A stretch of DNA of 64,000 nucleotides from Stackebrandtia nassauensis DSM 44728 (GCF_000024545.1 NC_013947.1:3038001-3102000); one strand, 5' to 3'; shown: positions 25,288-34,596, counted from the first letter of the stretch. Translations and numbers: made by a program. Notes: a model not told the origin generated them from the sequence alone.

Positions 25288-26289
25288 GTGAAAGCACTGC
25301 GATGCCACCAAACCGGAGAACCCGGCGAGGTGCTGTCCGTGGAGGAGATACCCGACCCGACGGTCGCCGACGGCCAGCTGCTGGTGTCGGTGTTGGCGGC
25401 GCCGCTGAGCTTCCCGGACCTGCTGCTGTGCCGGGGCCAGTACCAGTTCGCGCCGCCGCTGCCGATGACACTCGGAGTGGAACTGTGCGGCACCGTCCTG
25501 GCGGTCGGCGCGGGCGTCAACCGGTTCGCCGTCGGCGACCGCGTCATCGGCAACCCGGCGCCACCCGACGGCGCCTTCGCCGAACTGGCGATCCTGGAGG
25601 ACTCGGCCGCCTACCCGGCCCCCAAAGCGCTGGACGACGCCCAAGCCTCGGCACTGGGCATCGCCTACCAGACCGGCTGGTTCGCGCTGCACCGCCGAGC
25701 CCGGTTGCAGCCCGGTGAAACCCTCTTGGTGCACGCCGCCGCCGGTGGCGTGGGCAGCGCGGCGGTGCAACTCGGCAAAGCCGCCGGTGCCACGGTCATC
25801 GGCGTCGTCGGCGGGGCGGACAAAGCCCGCCACTGCGCCGAACTGGGCGCCGACCTCGTGATCGACCGGCGCGACGCCGACTTCGTCAAGGCGGTCAAGG
25901 ACTTCACCGACGGACGCGGCGCCGACGTCATCTTCGACCCCGTCGGTGGCGACGCCTACGCGGGCTCCACCAAATGCGTCGCCTTCGAAGGCCGGATCCT
26001 GGTCGTCGGCTTCGCCGGTGGCACCATACCCAAACCCGGACTCAACCACGCGCTGATCAAGAACTACTCCATCCTCGGACTCCACTGGGGACTGTACTTG
26101 CGGCACGATCCCGGCGCGGTCGTCGAATGCCACCGGCACCTGACGACACTGGCTGACGCCGGAGCGATCACGCCGCTGGTCACCGAGCGACTGTCCCTTG
26201 CCGACACCGCCGACGGCCTGCGGCGGCTCGGCGACGGCCACACCAGCGGACGCGTCGTCTGCGAACCCACCGCCGGGAGCACGCCATGA
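25288..26289 (+). CDS. NADPH:quinone oxidoreductase-like MDR protein
   Basis: A 333-residue zinc-independent medium-chain dehydrogenase/reductase. It has the GroES-like N-domain (PLPMTLGVELCGTVLAVGAGVNRF, cited here as blocks PMTLGVELCGTV and AVGAGVNRF) and the nucleotide-binding segment VHAAAGGVGSAAVQLGKAAGA. No zinc-binding Cys cluster is visible. GTG start with GAGGAG close upstream. It probably reduces or oxidises an alpha,beta-unsaturated intermediate of the pathway. Four-base overlap with the following SDR gene. Confidence 0.87.
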   Translation: MKALRCHQTGEPGEVLSVEEIPDPTVADGQLLVSVLAAPLSFPDLLLCRGQYQFAPPLPMTLGVELCGTVLAVGAGVNRFAVGDRVIGNPAPPDGAFAELAILEDSAAYPAPKALDDAQASALGIAYQTGWFALHRRARLQPGETLLVHAAAGGVGSAAVQLGKAAGATVIGVVGGADKARHCAELGADLVIDRRDADFVKAVKDFTDGRGADVIFDPVGGDAYAGSTKCVAFEGRILVVGFAGGTIPKPGLNHALIKNYSILGLHWGLYLRHDPGAVVECHRHLTTLADAGAITPLVTERLSLADTADGLRRLGDGHTSGRVVCEPTAGSTP

Positions 26290-27035
26290 CCCGCACCGCG
26301 ATCGTCACCGGAGCCGCCCGCGGCATCGGCGCCGCCGTCGCCGCGCGACTGGCACACGACGGCCTCCAGGTCGCACTGCTGGACCTCGACGAAACCGCTT
26401 GCGCCGACGGCGTCCAACGCATCACCGACTCCGGCGGCCGGGCCCTGGCCGTGGGCGCCGACGTCGCTGACTCCGGTGCCGTGACCGACGCGGTGGCGCG
26501 GGTCGCCGAGGAACTCGGCCCACCGACGGTCCTGGTCAACAACGCCGGGATCACCAGGGACAACCTGCTGTTCAAGATGAGCGAGGACGACTGGGACTCC
26601 GTCATCGGCGTGCACCTGCGCGGCGCCTTCCTCATGACCCGCGCCGTCCAGGAGTTCATGACCCAGCGGCGAGATGGCCGGATCATCAACCTGTCCAGCA
26701 AATCAGCACTGGGAAACCGAGGCCAGGCCAACTACTCCGCCGCCAAGGCCGGTCTACAGGGCTTCACCAAGACACTCGCGATCGAGCTGGGCAAGTTCGG
26801 CATCACCGTCAACGCGATCGCCCCGGGCTTCATCGCCACCGACATGACCGCGGCCACCGCGCGCCGCCTGGGCATGACGACCGAGGAACTGCACCGCGCC
26901 GCCGCCGAACAGATACCGCTGGGACGAGTGGGAACACCCGAGGACATCGCCAACACGGTGTCCTTCCTGGCCGGAGAAGGCGCGTCCTTTGTATCCGGAC
27001 AGGTCATCTACGTGGCCGGTGGCCCGGTCGACTGA
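26286..27035 (+). CDS. SDR-family 3-oxoacyl reductase (FabG-like)
   Basis: A 249-residue classical short-chain dehydrogenase. The cofactor motif is TGAARGIGAAVAARL, then NNAGITRDNLLFKM, a catalytic Ser in NLSSKSALGNRGQ, YSAAKAG with the Tyr and Lys, and a PGFIATDMT tail. The sequence is close to FabG, so it would interconvert 3-oxoacyl and 3-hydroxyacyl thioesters. Starts inside the previous stop. Confidence 0.9.
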   Translation: MTRTAIVTGAARGIGAAVAARLAHDGLQVALLDLDETACADGVQRITDSGGRALAVGADVADSGAVTDAVARVAEELGPPTVLVNNAGITRDNLLFKMSEDDWDSVIGVHLRGAFLMTRAVQEFMTQRRDGRIINLSSKSALGNRGQANYSAAKAGLQGFTKTLAIELGKFGITVNAIAPGFIATDMTAATARRLGMTTEELHRAAAEQIPLGRVGTPEDIANTVSFLAGEGASFVSGQVIYVAGGPVD

Positions 27036-27057
27036 CCACAACCGACGAGGAGAGACC

Positions 27058-27801
27058 ATGACACGAACGGCCATCATCACCGGCGCGAGCCGGGGCATCG
27101 GACTGGGCATCGCACAGGCCCTGGTGGACCGCGGCGACCGCGTCTGCGTCACCGCCCGCGACCCCGAAACCCTCGCCGAAGCCGTGGAAACGTTGGGCGG
27201 CCCCAAATCCGCCATCGGCGTGGCGGGCAAAGCCCACGACCCGGCACACCAGGACGAAGCGATCGCACGCACCGTCGACGCGTTCGGCGGCATCGACCTG
27301 CTCGTCAACAACACCGGCACCAACCCGGTCTTCGGCCCACTGCTCGACCTCGACCTCGACGTCGCCCGCAAGATGGTCGACATCAACCTGCTGACGGTGC
27401 TGGCCTGGACCAAGAAGGCACACGCCGCGTCCATGGGCGAACGCGGCGGCGCGATCGTCAACATCGCCTCGGTCGCCGGACTCAAACCGGCCCCCGGCCT
27501 GGGCTTCTACGGCGTCACCAAAGCCGCGATGATCCAGCTGACCGCACAACTGGCGGTCGAACTGAGCCCCGGCATCCGCGTCAACGCGGTGGCACCGGCG
27601 GTGGTCAAGACGAAGTTCGCCGCCGCGCTGTACTCCGGCCGCGAGGAACAGGCCGCCGCACCCTACCCACTGGAACGGCTCGGCGTCCCCGCCGACGTCG
27701 CCGGAGCCGCGGCCTTCCTGCTGTCCGAGGAAGCCAGCTGGATGACCGGCCAGACCCTCGTCGTGGACGGCGGACTGACCCTGATGGGCGGCCTGACATG
27801 A
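27058..27801 (+). CDS. SDR-family oxidoreductase
   Basis: A 247-residue classical SDR with TGASRGIGLGIAQAL, NNTGTNPVFGP, Ser in NIASVAGLKPAPGLG, YGVTKAAMIQL and the C-terminal WMTGQTLVVDGGLTLMGG. Start is ATG with GAGGAGAG just upstream. An earlier in-frame GTG exists but lies inside the previous gene. Second of three consecutive SDRs. The substrate is a hydroxyacyl- or ketoacyl-type compound by context only. Confidence 0.9.
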   Translation: MTRTAIITGASRGIGLGIAQALVDRGDRVCVTARDPETLAEAVETLGGPKSAIGVAGKAHDPAHQDEAIARTVDAFGGIDLLVNNTGTNPVFGPLLDLDLDVARKMVDINLLTVLAWTKKAHAASMGERGGAIVNIASVAGLKPAPGLGFYGVTKAAMIQLTAQLAVELSPGIRVNAVAPAVVKTKFAAALYSGREEQAAAPYPLERLGVPADVAGAAAFLLSEEASWMTGQTLVVDGGLTLMGGLT

Positions 27802-28574
27802 CGGTGCGGCAGGGCGCGGTCGTCGTGGTCACCGGCGGCGGCAACGGCATCGGCGCGGCCTTGGCGCGCCGCTTCGCCGCCGACAAGGCCACCGTCGTCG
27901 TCAACGACCTAGACCCGGACGCGGCAGCGGCGGTGGCCGCCGACATCGACGGGGTGGCCATCGCCGCCGACGCGGTACATCCCGAGCACCTGATAACCGA
28001 AGTCCGGCAACGCTTCGGCGAGATCGACCTGTACTGCGCCAACGCCGGAGTACCGGCGGGCGGCTCCGAACAGGCCCCCGACGAGGACTGGGACCGCGCC
28101 TGGCAGGTCAACGTGATGGCTCACGTCCGGGCCAGCCGCGTCCTCATCGGCCCCTGGCTGGAACGCGGCCGGGGCCACCTGCTGACCACCGTGTCGGCGG
28201 CGGGCCTGTTGACGATGCTGGGCGCCGCCCCCTACTCGGCCACCAAACACGCGGCCCTGGCCTTCGCCGAATGGATGACCATCACCTACGGCGACAAAGG
28301 AATCCGAACCCAGGCCATCTGCCCGCTCGGGGTGCGCACCAACATGATCAACGACATCGGCCGCTACGGCGAAGTACTCCTGGAACCGGCGGCGATCGCC
28401 CCCGAAGCCGTGGCCGACGCGGTGGCCGACGCTCTGGACGACGGCCCGTTCCTCATCCTCCCGCACCCCGAGGTCGCCAAGATGTACGCCCGCCGCGCCA
28501 CCGACCCCGACCGCTGGCAAACCGCGTTGCGGCAGATCCAGTCCACCATCGAGGCCGACCCCGCCGCGACCTGA
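27798..28574 (+). CDS. SDR-family oxidoreductase
   Basis: A 258-residue SDR with TGGGNGIGAALARRF, CANAGVPAGG (instead of NNAG), Ser in LTTVSAAGLLTMLG and YSATKHAALAF. The C-terminal part is more divergent than in its two neighbours. It starts in the stop of the previous SDR (ATGA) and is the last gene of the operon, ending two bases before the convergent MFS gene. Confidence 0.88.
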   Translation: MTVRQGAVVVVTGGGNGIGAALARRFAADKATVVVNDLDPDAAAAVAADIDGVAIAADAVHPEHLITEVRQRFGEIDLYCANAGVPAGGSEQAPDEDWDRAWQVNVMAHVRASRVLIGPWLERGRGHLLTTVSAAGLLTMLGAAPYSATKHAALAFAEWMTITYGDKGIRTQAICPLGVRTNMINDIGRYGEVLLEPAAIAPEAVADAVADALDDGPFLILPHPEVAKMYARRATDPDRWQTALRQIQSTIEADPAAT

Positions 28575-28575
28575 A

Positions 28576-29952
28576 TCAGCTGGCCGAAGCCGTCGCCTCC
28601 GCCGGAGTGCGGGGACGGGTGGCGACGCGTCCGGCCAGGATGTACACCACCGCGATCAGCGACACCAGTGCCGTCACCGCGGCCACCAGCCGAAGGCCGG
28701 TGAGGAAGTTGTCCTGCGCCGACACCATCGCCCCCAGTAGGGCGATGCCGATGGCCAGGCCGGTCTGGCGGGTGGTGTTGATCGTGGCCGAGGCGATGCC
28801 CGAGCGTTCGCGGGGCACGGCGTCCACGGCGCCGTTGGTCGTGGGGGTCATCGACAAGCCCATGCCGACGCCGATGAGGACGAACACGGGGCCCATCAGG
28901 AACCAGGACGTGTGGGCGTCGAACAGGGCCACACCCGCCAGGCCCACGGCCGAGGAGCCGTATCCGGCCAGCATCGCCGGAACCGGGCCGGAGGCACCCA
29001 CCCAGCGTCCGGCCAGCGGCGCGACGATCGCGGTGGCTATCGACATCGGGACGAAGGCCAGGCCCGCCGACAGCGCCGAGAAGTCGCGTTCCTGTTGCAG
29101 GTACAGGGCCAGGAACGCGTACATCGTGTACGGTCCGAAGCCGAGGCTGGCGGAGGCGAAGTTCATGGCGGCGAAGCTGCGGTCGGCGAACAGCCGCACC
29201 GGCAGCATCGGGGTCCGGGTACGCAGTTCGACCACGATGAACACCACGAACAGCACCAGCGCGGTTCCGGTGACGATCAGGGCCACGGTGTCGTCCCAGC
29301 CCTTGTCGCCCAAGCGGATGAGCCCGAACGACAGCGAGCCCAGCGACAGCATCGCCAGGATCTGGCCCAGCGGGTCGATCGCGGCGTGCTCGGGGTTGGC
29401 CGATTCGGGCACGAACACCAGGGTCGCGATCAGTGCCGTGACGCCCAACGGGACGCACAGCCAGAACAGCGACGGCCAGCCGAACGCCTGGATGAGTACG
29501 CCACCGACCACCGGTCCGATGACGAGGCCCACGGCCGACACCGCCGCCCAGATCCCGATCCTGCGGACGCGTTCGGCGGGGTCGGTGAACGTCTGCGCCA
29601 GAATGGACAGTGAACCGGGGAGCAGCAGCGCGGCCGCGATTCCCTGGATCAGTCGACCGGTGATGAGCATGCCCAGGTTCACCGACACAGCACAAACGAC
29701 GGTGCCCACGATGAACGCGGCCAGGCCGGTGACGAACACGCGCTTGCGTCCGAACCGGTCACCCAGCGAGCCCCCGGCCAGCGTCAGCGCGGAGATGCAG
29801 ATGGTGAACGCGTTGAGGACCCACTGCAGGCCCGCCAGGGAGGTGTCGAGGTCTTTTTGTATCGCGGGCAAGGCCACATTGACCACGCTGATGTTCACAA
29901 TGGCCATGAACTGGGCCGCGCACAGTGCGGCCAGTACCCACAATTTTCTCAC
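28576..29952 (-). CDS. MFS drug exporter (DHA2 type, 14 TM)
   Basis: A 458-residue major facilitator with about 14 hydrophobic segments. It has the DHA2 motif A GGSLGDRFGRKRVF, an N-terminal NISVVNVALPAIQKDL and a motif-C-like LIGPVVGGVLIQAFGWPSLFW region. It probably exports a lipophilic drug or metabolite by proton antiport. GTG at 29952 is preferred (CAGGA seven bases upstream). A TTG at 29973 would add seven residues but overlaps a ribosome-site-like AAGGAG. A palindrome lies just upstream. Confidence 0.88.
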   Translation of the reverse strand: MRKLWVLAALCAAQFMAIVNISVVNVALPAIQKDLDTSLAGLQWVLNAFTICISALTLAGGSLGDRFGRKRVFVTGLAAFIVGTVVCAVSVNLGMLITGRLIQGIAAALLLPGSLSILAQTFTDPAERVRRIGIWAAVSAVGLVIGPVVGGVLIQAFGWPSLFWLCVPLGVTALIATLVFVPESANPEHAAIDPLGQILAMLSLGSLSFGLIRLGDKGWDDTVALIVTGTALVLFVVFIVVELRTRTPMLPVRLFADRSFAAMNFASASLGFGPYTMYAFLALYLQQERDFSALSAGLAFVPMSIATAIVAPLAGRWVGASGPVPAMLAGYGSSAVGLAGVALFDAHTSWFLMGPVFVLIGVGMGLSMTPTTNGAVDAVPRERSGIASATINTTRQTGLAIGIALLGAMVSAQDNFLTGLRLVAAVTALVSLIAVVYILAGRVATRPRTPAEATASAS

Positions 29953-29969
29953 TCGTTGATCCTGCTCCT

Positions 29970-29983
29970 TCAACCATGGTTGA
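29970..29983. promoter_or_regulatory. 14-bp perfect palindrome before the MFS gene
   Basis: TCAACCATGGTTGA reads the same on both strands and sits just before the ribosome-site region of the exporter gene, a typical operator position for a local-ligand regulator (TetR, MarR or MerR type). No regulator gene is adjacent, so its owner is unknown. Confidence 0.5.
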
Positions 29984-30056
29984 GGTCAAGCGCTTTCCGC
30001 GTGACTTGTATTACGTGTGAAGCGTTCGCGGCATCGGTCGTTGCACAATCGCCCCC

Positions 30057-30461
30057 ATGACTTACGCCAACGCACATGTACGCATCGCCCGTCCGTCGAC
30101 GAACCTCCAGGCGGCCGAACGCTTCTGGGTGGAGGGCCTGGGCCTGGACGTGTTGTGGCGCGTCGACCCGGCCACCGACGACCACACCGAATACGCCCTG
30201 CTGATGGTCGGCTGGACCGACGCCGCCTGGCACCTGGAGTTGGCCGACCACCCGGGGGAGCCGGTGAAACCGACCCCCACCGACGAGGACCTGCTGGTGA
30301 TCTACCTCAATGGACCGGTTCCCGACGAGCTCGTGGAACGGCTGGAGCGGTGCGGTGGCCGTCGGGTGACCGCCCGCAACCCGTACTGGGACGAATGGGG
30401 TGTCACGATCGAGGACCCCGACGGGTACCGGCTGGTGTTGTCCACACGCGACTGGGGCTGA
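30057..30461 (+). CDS. VOC/glyoxalase-fold protein
   Basis: A 134-residue vicinal-oxygen-chelate protein with the two beta-alpha-beta-beta modules: NAHVRIARPSTNLQAAERFWVEG (blocks NAHVRIARPS and ERFWVEGLGL), a WHLELADHP metal-ligand strand, and GVTIEDPDGYRLVLSTRDWG at the C-terminus, which carries the usual DPDGY. His and Glu candidates for metal are present. The substrate is unknown. ATG start without a strong ribosome site. Confidence 0.85.
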   Translation: MTYANAHVRIARPSTNLQAAERFWVEGLGLDVLWRVDPATDDHTEYALLMVGWTDAAWHLELADHPGEPVKPTPTDEDLLVIYLNGPVPDELVERLERCGGRRVTARNPYWDEWGVTIEDPDGYRLVLSTRDWG

Positions 30462-30527
30462 GGACGCGAATCTAACGGATTTGTGACATGGCGGCCCTGG
30501 CGGTCGTCGACGACCTACCGTGACCGG

Positions 30528-31916
30528 GTGCGGAAACTCAAGGGTTGGCCGAACCCGGACCTGATCGCCGTGGCCTGCGGCGCGGCGCTGGTCGGTGCCG
30601 CGTTCTGGGTCGGGCTGTCCGTGGAACCGGTGGCCGACAGCGGCGTGTACTGGCCGCCGCTGTCGGCCAAACCCATACCGCACTTCGGTGCCGGGACTCC
30701 GCTGGCGATCGCCGTCGCGGTGGCCGTGATCGGCTACGGGCCGGTGCTGGCCGCGCGGTTGCGGTGGCGGGCACTCGTGGTGGTGGCGTGGCTGGCCGCG
30801 ATCGCCTGGACCTTCGCGCTGGCGCTTGTCGACGGCTGGCGTCGCGGCATTGCCGGGCAGCTGACCAGCGACAACGAGTACCTGTCGATCATCGGGCGCT
30901 TCGACGACATCGGCGCGGCCCTGCGCGGCTACAGCGATCACATCCTCATCGACGCCCCCGCGAACTGGCCCGCCCACGTGGCGGGGCATCCGCCCGGGGC
31001 GGTGCTGACGTTCGTCGGCTTGGATCGGCTCGGCCTGGGCGGGGGAGCCTGGGCCGGGGTGTGGTGCATTGTGGTGGGTTGCTCGGCGGTGGCGGCGATA
31101 CTGGTCGCCGTGCGGGCACTGGCCGGGGAGGACCTCGCCCGGCGCTCGGCTCCGTTCCTGGTGTTGAGTCCGGCAGCGATCTGGATCGGGGTGTCGGCCG
31201 ACGGCTACTTCGCGGCCGTCGCCGCGTGGGGGATCGCGCTGCTGGTGCTGGCCGCGCGGCGCGAGTGCCGGTGGCCGTGGCTGGTGGCGCTGGGGGCCGG
31301 ACTGCTGTTCGGGGCGGCGGTGTACCTGTCGTATGGGCTGACGCTGATCGCCGTCGTGGCGGTGGGGGTCCTGCTCATCACCCGCACCGCCCGGCCGCTG
31401 CCGTTGGTCCTCATAGGCGCGTGCGTGGTGCCGTTGGCCTTCACGCTCGCGGGCTTCTACTGGTGGGAGGCGTATTTCCTGCTCGCCGAACGCTATGACC
31501 AGGGCGCCGGTGGAGTGCGGTCCTACGCGTACTGGGTGTGGGGGAACCTCGCGGCCGCCGTCATCGTCATCGGGCCCGCCGTCGTGGCGGGACTGCGCCG
31601 CAGCGCGGTGGCCGCCCCGGCGGCGATACGGCGGTTCCCGATGCGGCCAAGCGCGGTGGCCGCCCCAGCGGCGATACGGCCATCCCCGAAAACCGGCCAG
31701 GACCGGTTCGTGCTGCTGCTGTTGGCGGCCCTGGTCGCCATCGCGGTGGCCGACCTGTCGGGCATGAGCAAGGCCGAGACCGAACGGATCTGGCTGCCGT
31801 TCACGGTGTGGCTCATCCCGGCGGCGGCGCTGCTGCCTGACCGGCGGCGGCTGTGGCTGGGCGCGCAGGCACTGTTGGCGCTGGTCGTCAATCACGCGCT
31901 GCTGACCAGCTGGTGA
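30528..31916 (+). CDS. Polytopic membrane protein, possible GT-C-type glycosyltransferase
   Basis: About 462 residues with 10-12 hydrophobic segments. A HVAGHPPGAVLTF segment near residue 150 recalls the HPPG motif of some lipid-linked-sugar glycosyltransferases, and an acidic DNEYLSIIGRFDD stretch precedes it on the outer face. This is the only functional hint. The start may be GTG at 30528 or a GTG at 30483 that adds 15 residues. A 31-base in-frame duplication in the C-terminal third gives a repeated SAVAAPAAIR. Confidence 0.75.
   Translation: MRKLKGWPNPDLIAVACGAALVGAAFWVGLSVEPVADSGVYWPPLSAKPIPHFGAGTPLAIAVAVAVIGYGPVLAARLRWRALVVVAWLAAIAWTFALALVDGWRRGIAGQLTSDNEYLSIIGRFDDIGAALRGYSDHILIDAPANWPAHVAGHPPGAVLTFVGLDRLGLGGGAWAGVWCIVVGCSAVAAILVAVRALAGEDLARRSAPFLVLSPAAIWIGVSADGYFAAVAAWGIALLVLAARRECRWPWLVALGAGLLFGAAVYLSYGLTLIAVVAVGVLLITRTARPLPLVLIGACVVPLAFTLAGFYWWEAYFLLAERYDQGAGGVRSYAYWVWGNLAAAVIVIGPAVVAGLRRSAVAAPAAIRRFPMRPSAVAAPAAIRPSPKTGQDRFVLLLLAALVAIAVADLSGMSKAETERIWLPFTVWLIPAAALLPDRRRLWLGAQALLALVVNHALLTSW
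31602..31680 (+). repeat. 31-bp direct repeat inside the membrane protein gene
   Basis: Bases 31602-31632 recur at 31650-31680 with one mismatch. The 48-base offset keeps the frame, so the protein repeats a SAVAAPAAIR segment in a cytoplasmic-looking loop. It is probably a recent slippage or duplication. Confidence 0.85.
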
Positions 31917-31924
31917 GTTCCCGA

Positions 31925-32719
31925 TCAGCCGACGCGATGGGTGACGCGCAGCTCCGTCATATAGCGCTTGGTGATCCGGCCGCCGTTGCGGTCGATGTGG
32001 TCACCGATGGCGCCCAACAGCCCGTCGCGCTGGGCGGGATCCAGTGCCCGATGCCCGGAGTAGGTCCGCAACACGTCGAGATACTCCTGTGTGGAGTAGT
32101 CCAGGTCCCATTCGTAGCGGCGGAACTCGGGCGGTCCGAACCGCTCCGAAGATTCGAGGTCGCTGGTGTCGCAAGGGATGTCGTCACCGGGTTCCAGCCT
32201 CAGACCCGGCGGTGTCGACGGGTCGAATCGTTCGTAGAAGTCCTGGAACCTCGCGAACAGCGCTTCGCTGCCACCCTTGACATGGTGGGTGGTCACTGTG
32301 GCCAGTGCCCCACCAAGCCGCAGCGCGTCGGCGGACTTGTCCATCCGCACGTCCGGGTCGATCCAGTAGAACGCGGTCGCCGAGAACACGACGTCGAACG
32401 GTCGCGACGGCAGCGGCCAGTCCTCGAACGAGGAGTTGACCACCTCGACGTCCGGAAACGACGCCAGATTCCGCCGGGCCACCGTGGCCATGCCCGCCCC
32501 CAGCTCCACCGCTGTGACGCGGTAACCCTGTCGCGCCAACGAAACCGTGGCCTGCCCGGTACCGCAACCCAGTTCGAGAACATGGTCGTCCGGCTTCAGG
32601 CCGGTCAACTCGGCGAGGTCCTCGTACATGCGCGCGGGATACCCCGACCGGGCACGGTCGTAGAGTTCGGCGTCCTCGGTGAAGGTCTGGCGCAAGCGCT
32701 CGCGGTCGGTGTCGGTCAC
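31925..32719 (-). CDS. Class I SAM-dependent methyltransferase
   Basis: A 264-residue methyltransferase. Motif I is VLELGCGTGQATVSLARQG, followed by VTAVELGAGM (acidic ribose ligand), FEDWPLPSRPFDVVFSATAFYWI and a C-terminal helical domain. The YDRARSGYP opening is typical of a common actinobacterial group acting on small molecules. The substrate is unknown. Confidence 0.87.
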   Translation of the reverse strand: MTDTDRERLRQTFTEDAELYDRARSGYPARMYEDLAELTGLKPDDHVLELGCGTGQATVSLARQGYRVTAVELGAGMATVARRNLASFPDVEVVNSSFEDWPLPSRPFDVVFSATAFYWIDPDVRMDKSADALRLGGALATVTTHHVKGGSEALFARFQDFYERFDPSTPPGLRLEPGDDIPCDTSDLESSERFGPPEFRRYEWDLDYSTQEYLDVLRTYSGHRALDPAQRDGLLGAIGDHIDRNGGRITKRYMTELRVTHRVG

Positions 32720-32791
32720 CCCGGCACCCTAATCGAGGCACAGCGGCCTGTCCGCCGAGTTTCACCGCCAAGACCGGCTCGCGGCACCACC

Positions 32792-33235
32792 TCAGTCCGG
32801 GTCGTCAAGCGGATCGCGCATTTTCCGCATCATCTCGTCACGAAAGGCGAAGTAGGGTTCGAGGTCGATGATCCTGGCCAGTCGGATGTCAGCGATCGAT
32901 ACCCCTACCGCGGTGACTGCCACGCCGCGTCCGGCGTGCGTCGCCGCGGCCCACCATCGCGTCTCGTCGCCCCACAGTTCGAAGGCGACAGTCTCGTCGT
33001 CGGCGCGTACCTCGACGTGCATGCCGCCGTCGCGATCGTACTTCAGTCCGATGTGGTGCAGTCCACCGGTTCTCGAGCCGCCGTGCCGGGACACCTGAAG
33101 GCGTCCGTCCCATTCGGGGACTCCGAAGCACGGCAGTTCCCTCACCATGCGGCGCAGCCATTCCCGTTGCAGGTCCTCGTCGAAGACCATCTCCTTGAAT
33201 GTCGGTCGTTCGTCGGGTTCCTTACGGTGCAACAC
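32792..33235 (-). CDS. Hypothetical protein
   Basis: A 147-residue soluble, Trp/Arg-rich protein that I do not recognise. The N-terminus is charged (RKEPDERPTFKEM), a Gly-rich strand region follows (RHGGSRTGGLHHIGLKYD), and the C-terminus is a charged helix (YFAFRDEMMRKMRDPLDD). There is no signal peptide or membrane segment. It is separated from its neighbours by 57-72 bases on the same strand. Confidence 0.6.
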   Translation of the reverse strand: MLHRKEPDERPTFKEMVFDEDLQREWLRRMVRELPCFGVPEWDGRLQVSRHGGSRTGGLHHIGLKYDRDGGMHVEVRADDETVAFELWGDETRWWAAATHAGRGVAVTAVGVSIADIRLARIIDLEPYFAFRDEMMRKMRDPLDDPD

Positions 33236-33292
33236 TTACCTCCGGCATCGTCGTCACTCCGCGATGCCTCGACTGTCTCACGAATCCGGGGT

Positions 33293-33964
33293 TCAGGTGA
33301 GCCGCAGGCAGACGAACCGTCGCCGTGACGCTTCGTGGCACCAGGTCTCGGCGATTCGCCAGCCCGCCACCGAGGCATACCGCTCCGCAGCGGAAGCACC
33401 GACTCGGGCCCACGGGAACGCCGCGCCGCTGCGTCCGTCACCGTCGTCGACCCGCACGCTCAAGGTCTCGTCGACATCGTCATACGCCAGTTCCGCCAGC
33501 AGTCGCCCGTCCGGGTGAACGACCTGCGCCACTCGCCGCAGCAGCCGCGCCACGTCGCCGCCGATCCCGATATTGCCGTCGGCCAGCAAAGCGGTGTCCC
33601 ACCGGCCTTCCTCGGGCACCGGGTCGAATATGGAACCGCGAACCGCCGGCGCGCCGGTCTCCACCGTGCGGGCCACCGCGGCGAGGCTGACGTCCACGCC
33701 CAGCACCGGTCGGCCGCGCTGATGCAGCGCGGTGACGAATCTGCCGGGGCCGCAACCGATGTCGAGCACCGCGCCGCCGCACCGGCGCAGCAGCCCGGTG
33801 TCGGCGGCGTCGGGTGGCTCGCACCATCGCTCCACCGGCAGTGGCAGCATCCAGCCGTCGTCGCGTCGCAGGAACAGTGGGCCCTGACCGGCCAGGATGG
33901 CGTCGTCGTAGAGGTGACCGGCCCAGGCCGCGGGGGTGCGGGTCGCCGTCGCGGCAGGGGTCAC
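33293..33964 (-). CDS. SAM-dependent methyltransferase in a glycosyl-transfer operon
   Basis: A 223-residue class I methyltransferase with motif I AVLDIGCGPGRFVTALHQRG, acidic VLGVDVSLAAVA and a downstream TALLADGNIGIGGD. Its GTG start overlaps the stop of the DUF2064 gene (GTGA). It is the last of four coupled genes (epimerase, GT2, DUF2064, methyltransferase), so it probably modifies a sugar or lipid made by them. Confidence 0.85.
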   Translation of the reverse strand: MTPAATATRTPAAWAGHLYDDAILAGQGPLFLRRDDGWMLPLPVERWCEPPDAADTGLLRRCGGAVLDIGCGPGRFVTALHQRGRPVLGVDVSLAAVARTVETGAPAVRGSIFDPVPEEGRWDTALLADGNIGIGGDVARLLRRVAQVVHPDGRLLAELAYDDVDETLSVRVDDGDGRSGAAFPWARVGASAAERYASVAGWRIAETWCHEASRRRFVCLRLT

Positions 33965-34596
33965 GCGGCCGCCTTCCTGGGGTGGCGCAGCCGCCGGGCG
34001 GTGGCGGCGAACCGGCTGTCGGGGGCCAGCGCGGCGACGGTGTCCACATCGCCGGGTGTGTCGACGTCGCGCAGCGGCAGCAGGTCGCGCACCCGCAGGC
34101 CCACGTCTACAAGCCGTTGACGTTGCACGACTCCGGTGTGGTCCTGGGACATCGGGACGCCCAGCAGTAGCCGCCGGTCGGGACGGCGCAGCCCCAGGGC
34201 CCAGAACCCGCCGTCGGCGGCCGGGCCGAACCAGGCGTCGCAGTCCCAGTCGCCGGACTCGACGACCGGCGCCAACATCTCGTGGGTCACCTGTGGCGTG
34301 TCCATGCCGATCAGCAGCGAGGTCCCGCCGCAGTCGTCGAACGCGTTGGCCAGCCGTTCGTCCAGGCCGTGGCCGTGCTGCGGGATCACCTCGAAGCCGG
34401 ACGGCAGCCAGTCGCCGGGTTCGCCGTCCAGGACCAGGACGCGGCGCTCGGCCGCCAGTCCGGCGGCGACGGTGAGGGTGTCGGACAGTGCCGCCTCGGC
34501 CAGTCGCGCGGCCTCGGCGGGGGAGTAGCGCGGCGACAGTCGGGTCTTGACCCGGCCGGGCAGCGGCTGTTTGGCGATGATCAGCAGGTTCGTCAT
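33961..34596 (-). CDS. DUF2064 (TIGR04282-type) glycosyltransferase-like protein
   Basis: A 211-residue nucleotidyl/glycosyl-transferase-fold protein. The hallmark N-terminus MTNLLIIAKQPLPGRVKTRL, SLLIGMDTPQVTHEML (metal-site DTP) and AADGGFWALGL are present. This family usually sits beside a GT2 gene, as here. The activity is not established in general. Four-base overlaps on both sides. Confidence 0.86.
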   Translation of the reverse strand: MTNLLIIAKQPLPGRVKTRLSPRYSPAEAARLAEAALSDTLTVAAGLAAERRVLVLDGEPGDWLPSGFEVIPQHGHGLDERLANAFDDCGGTSLLIGMDTPQVTHEMLAPVVESGDWDCDAWFGPAADGGFWALGLRRPDRRLLLGVPMSQDHTGVVQRQRLVDVGLRVRDLLPLRDVDTPGDVDTVAALAPDSRFAATARRLRHPRKAAA

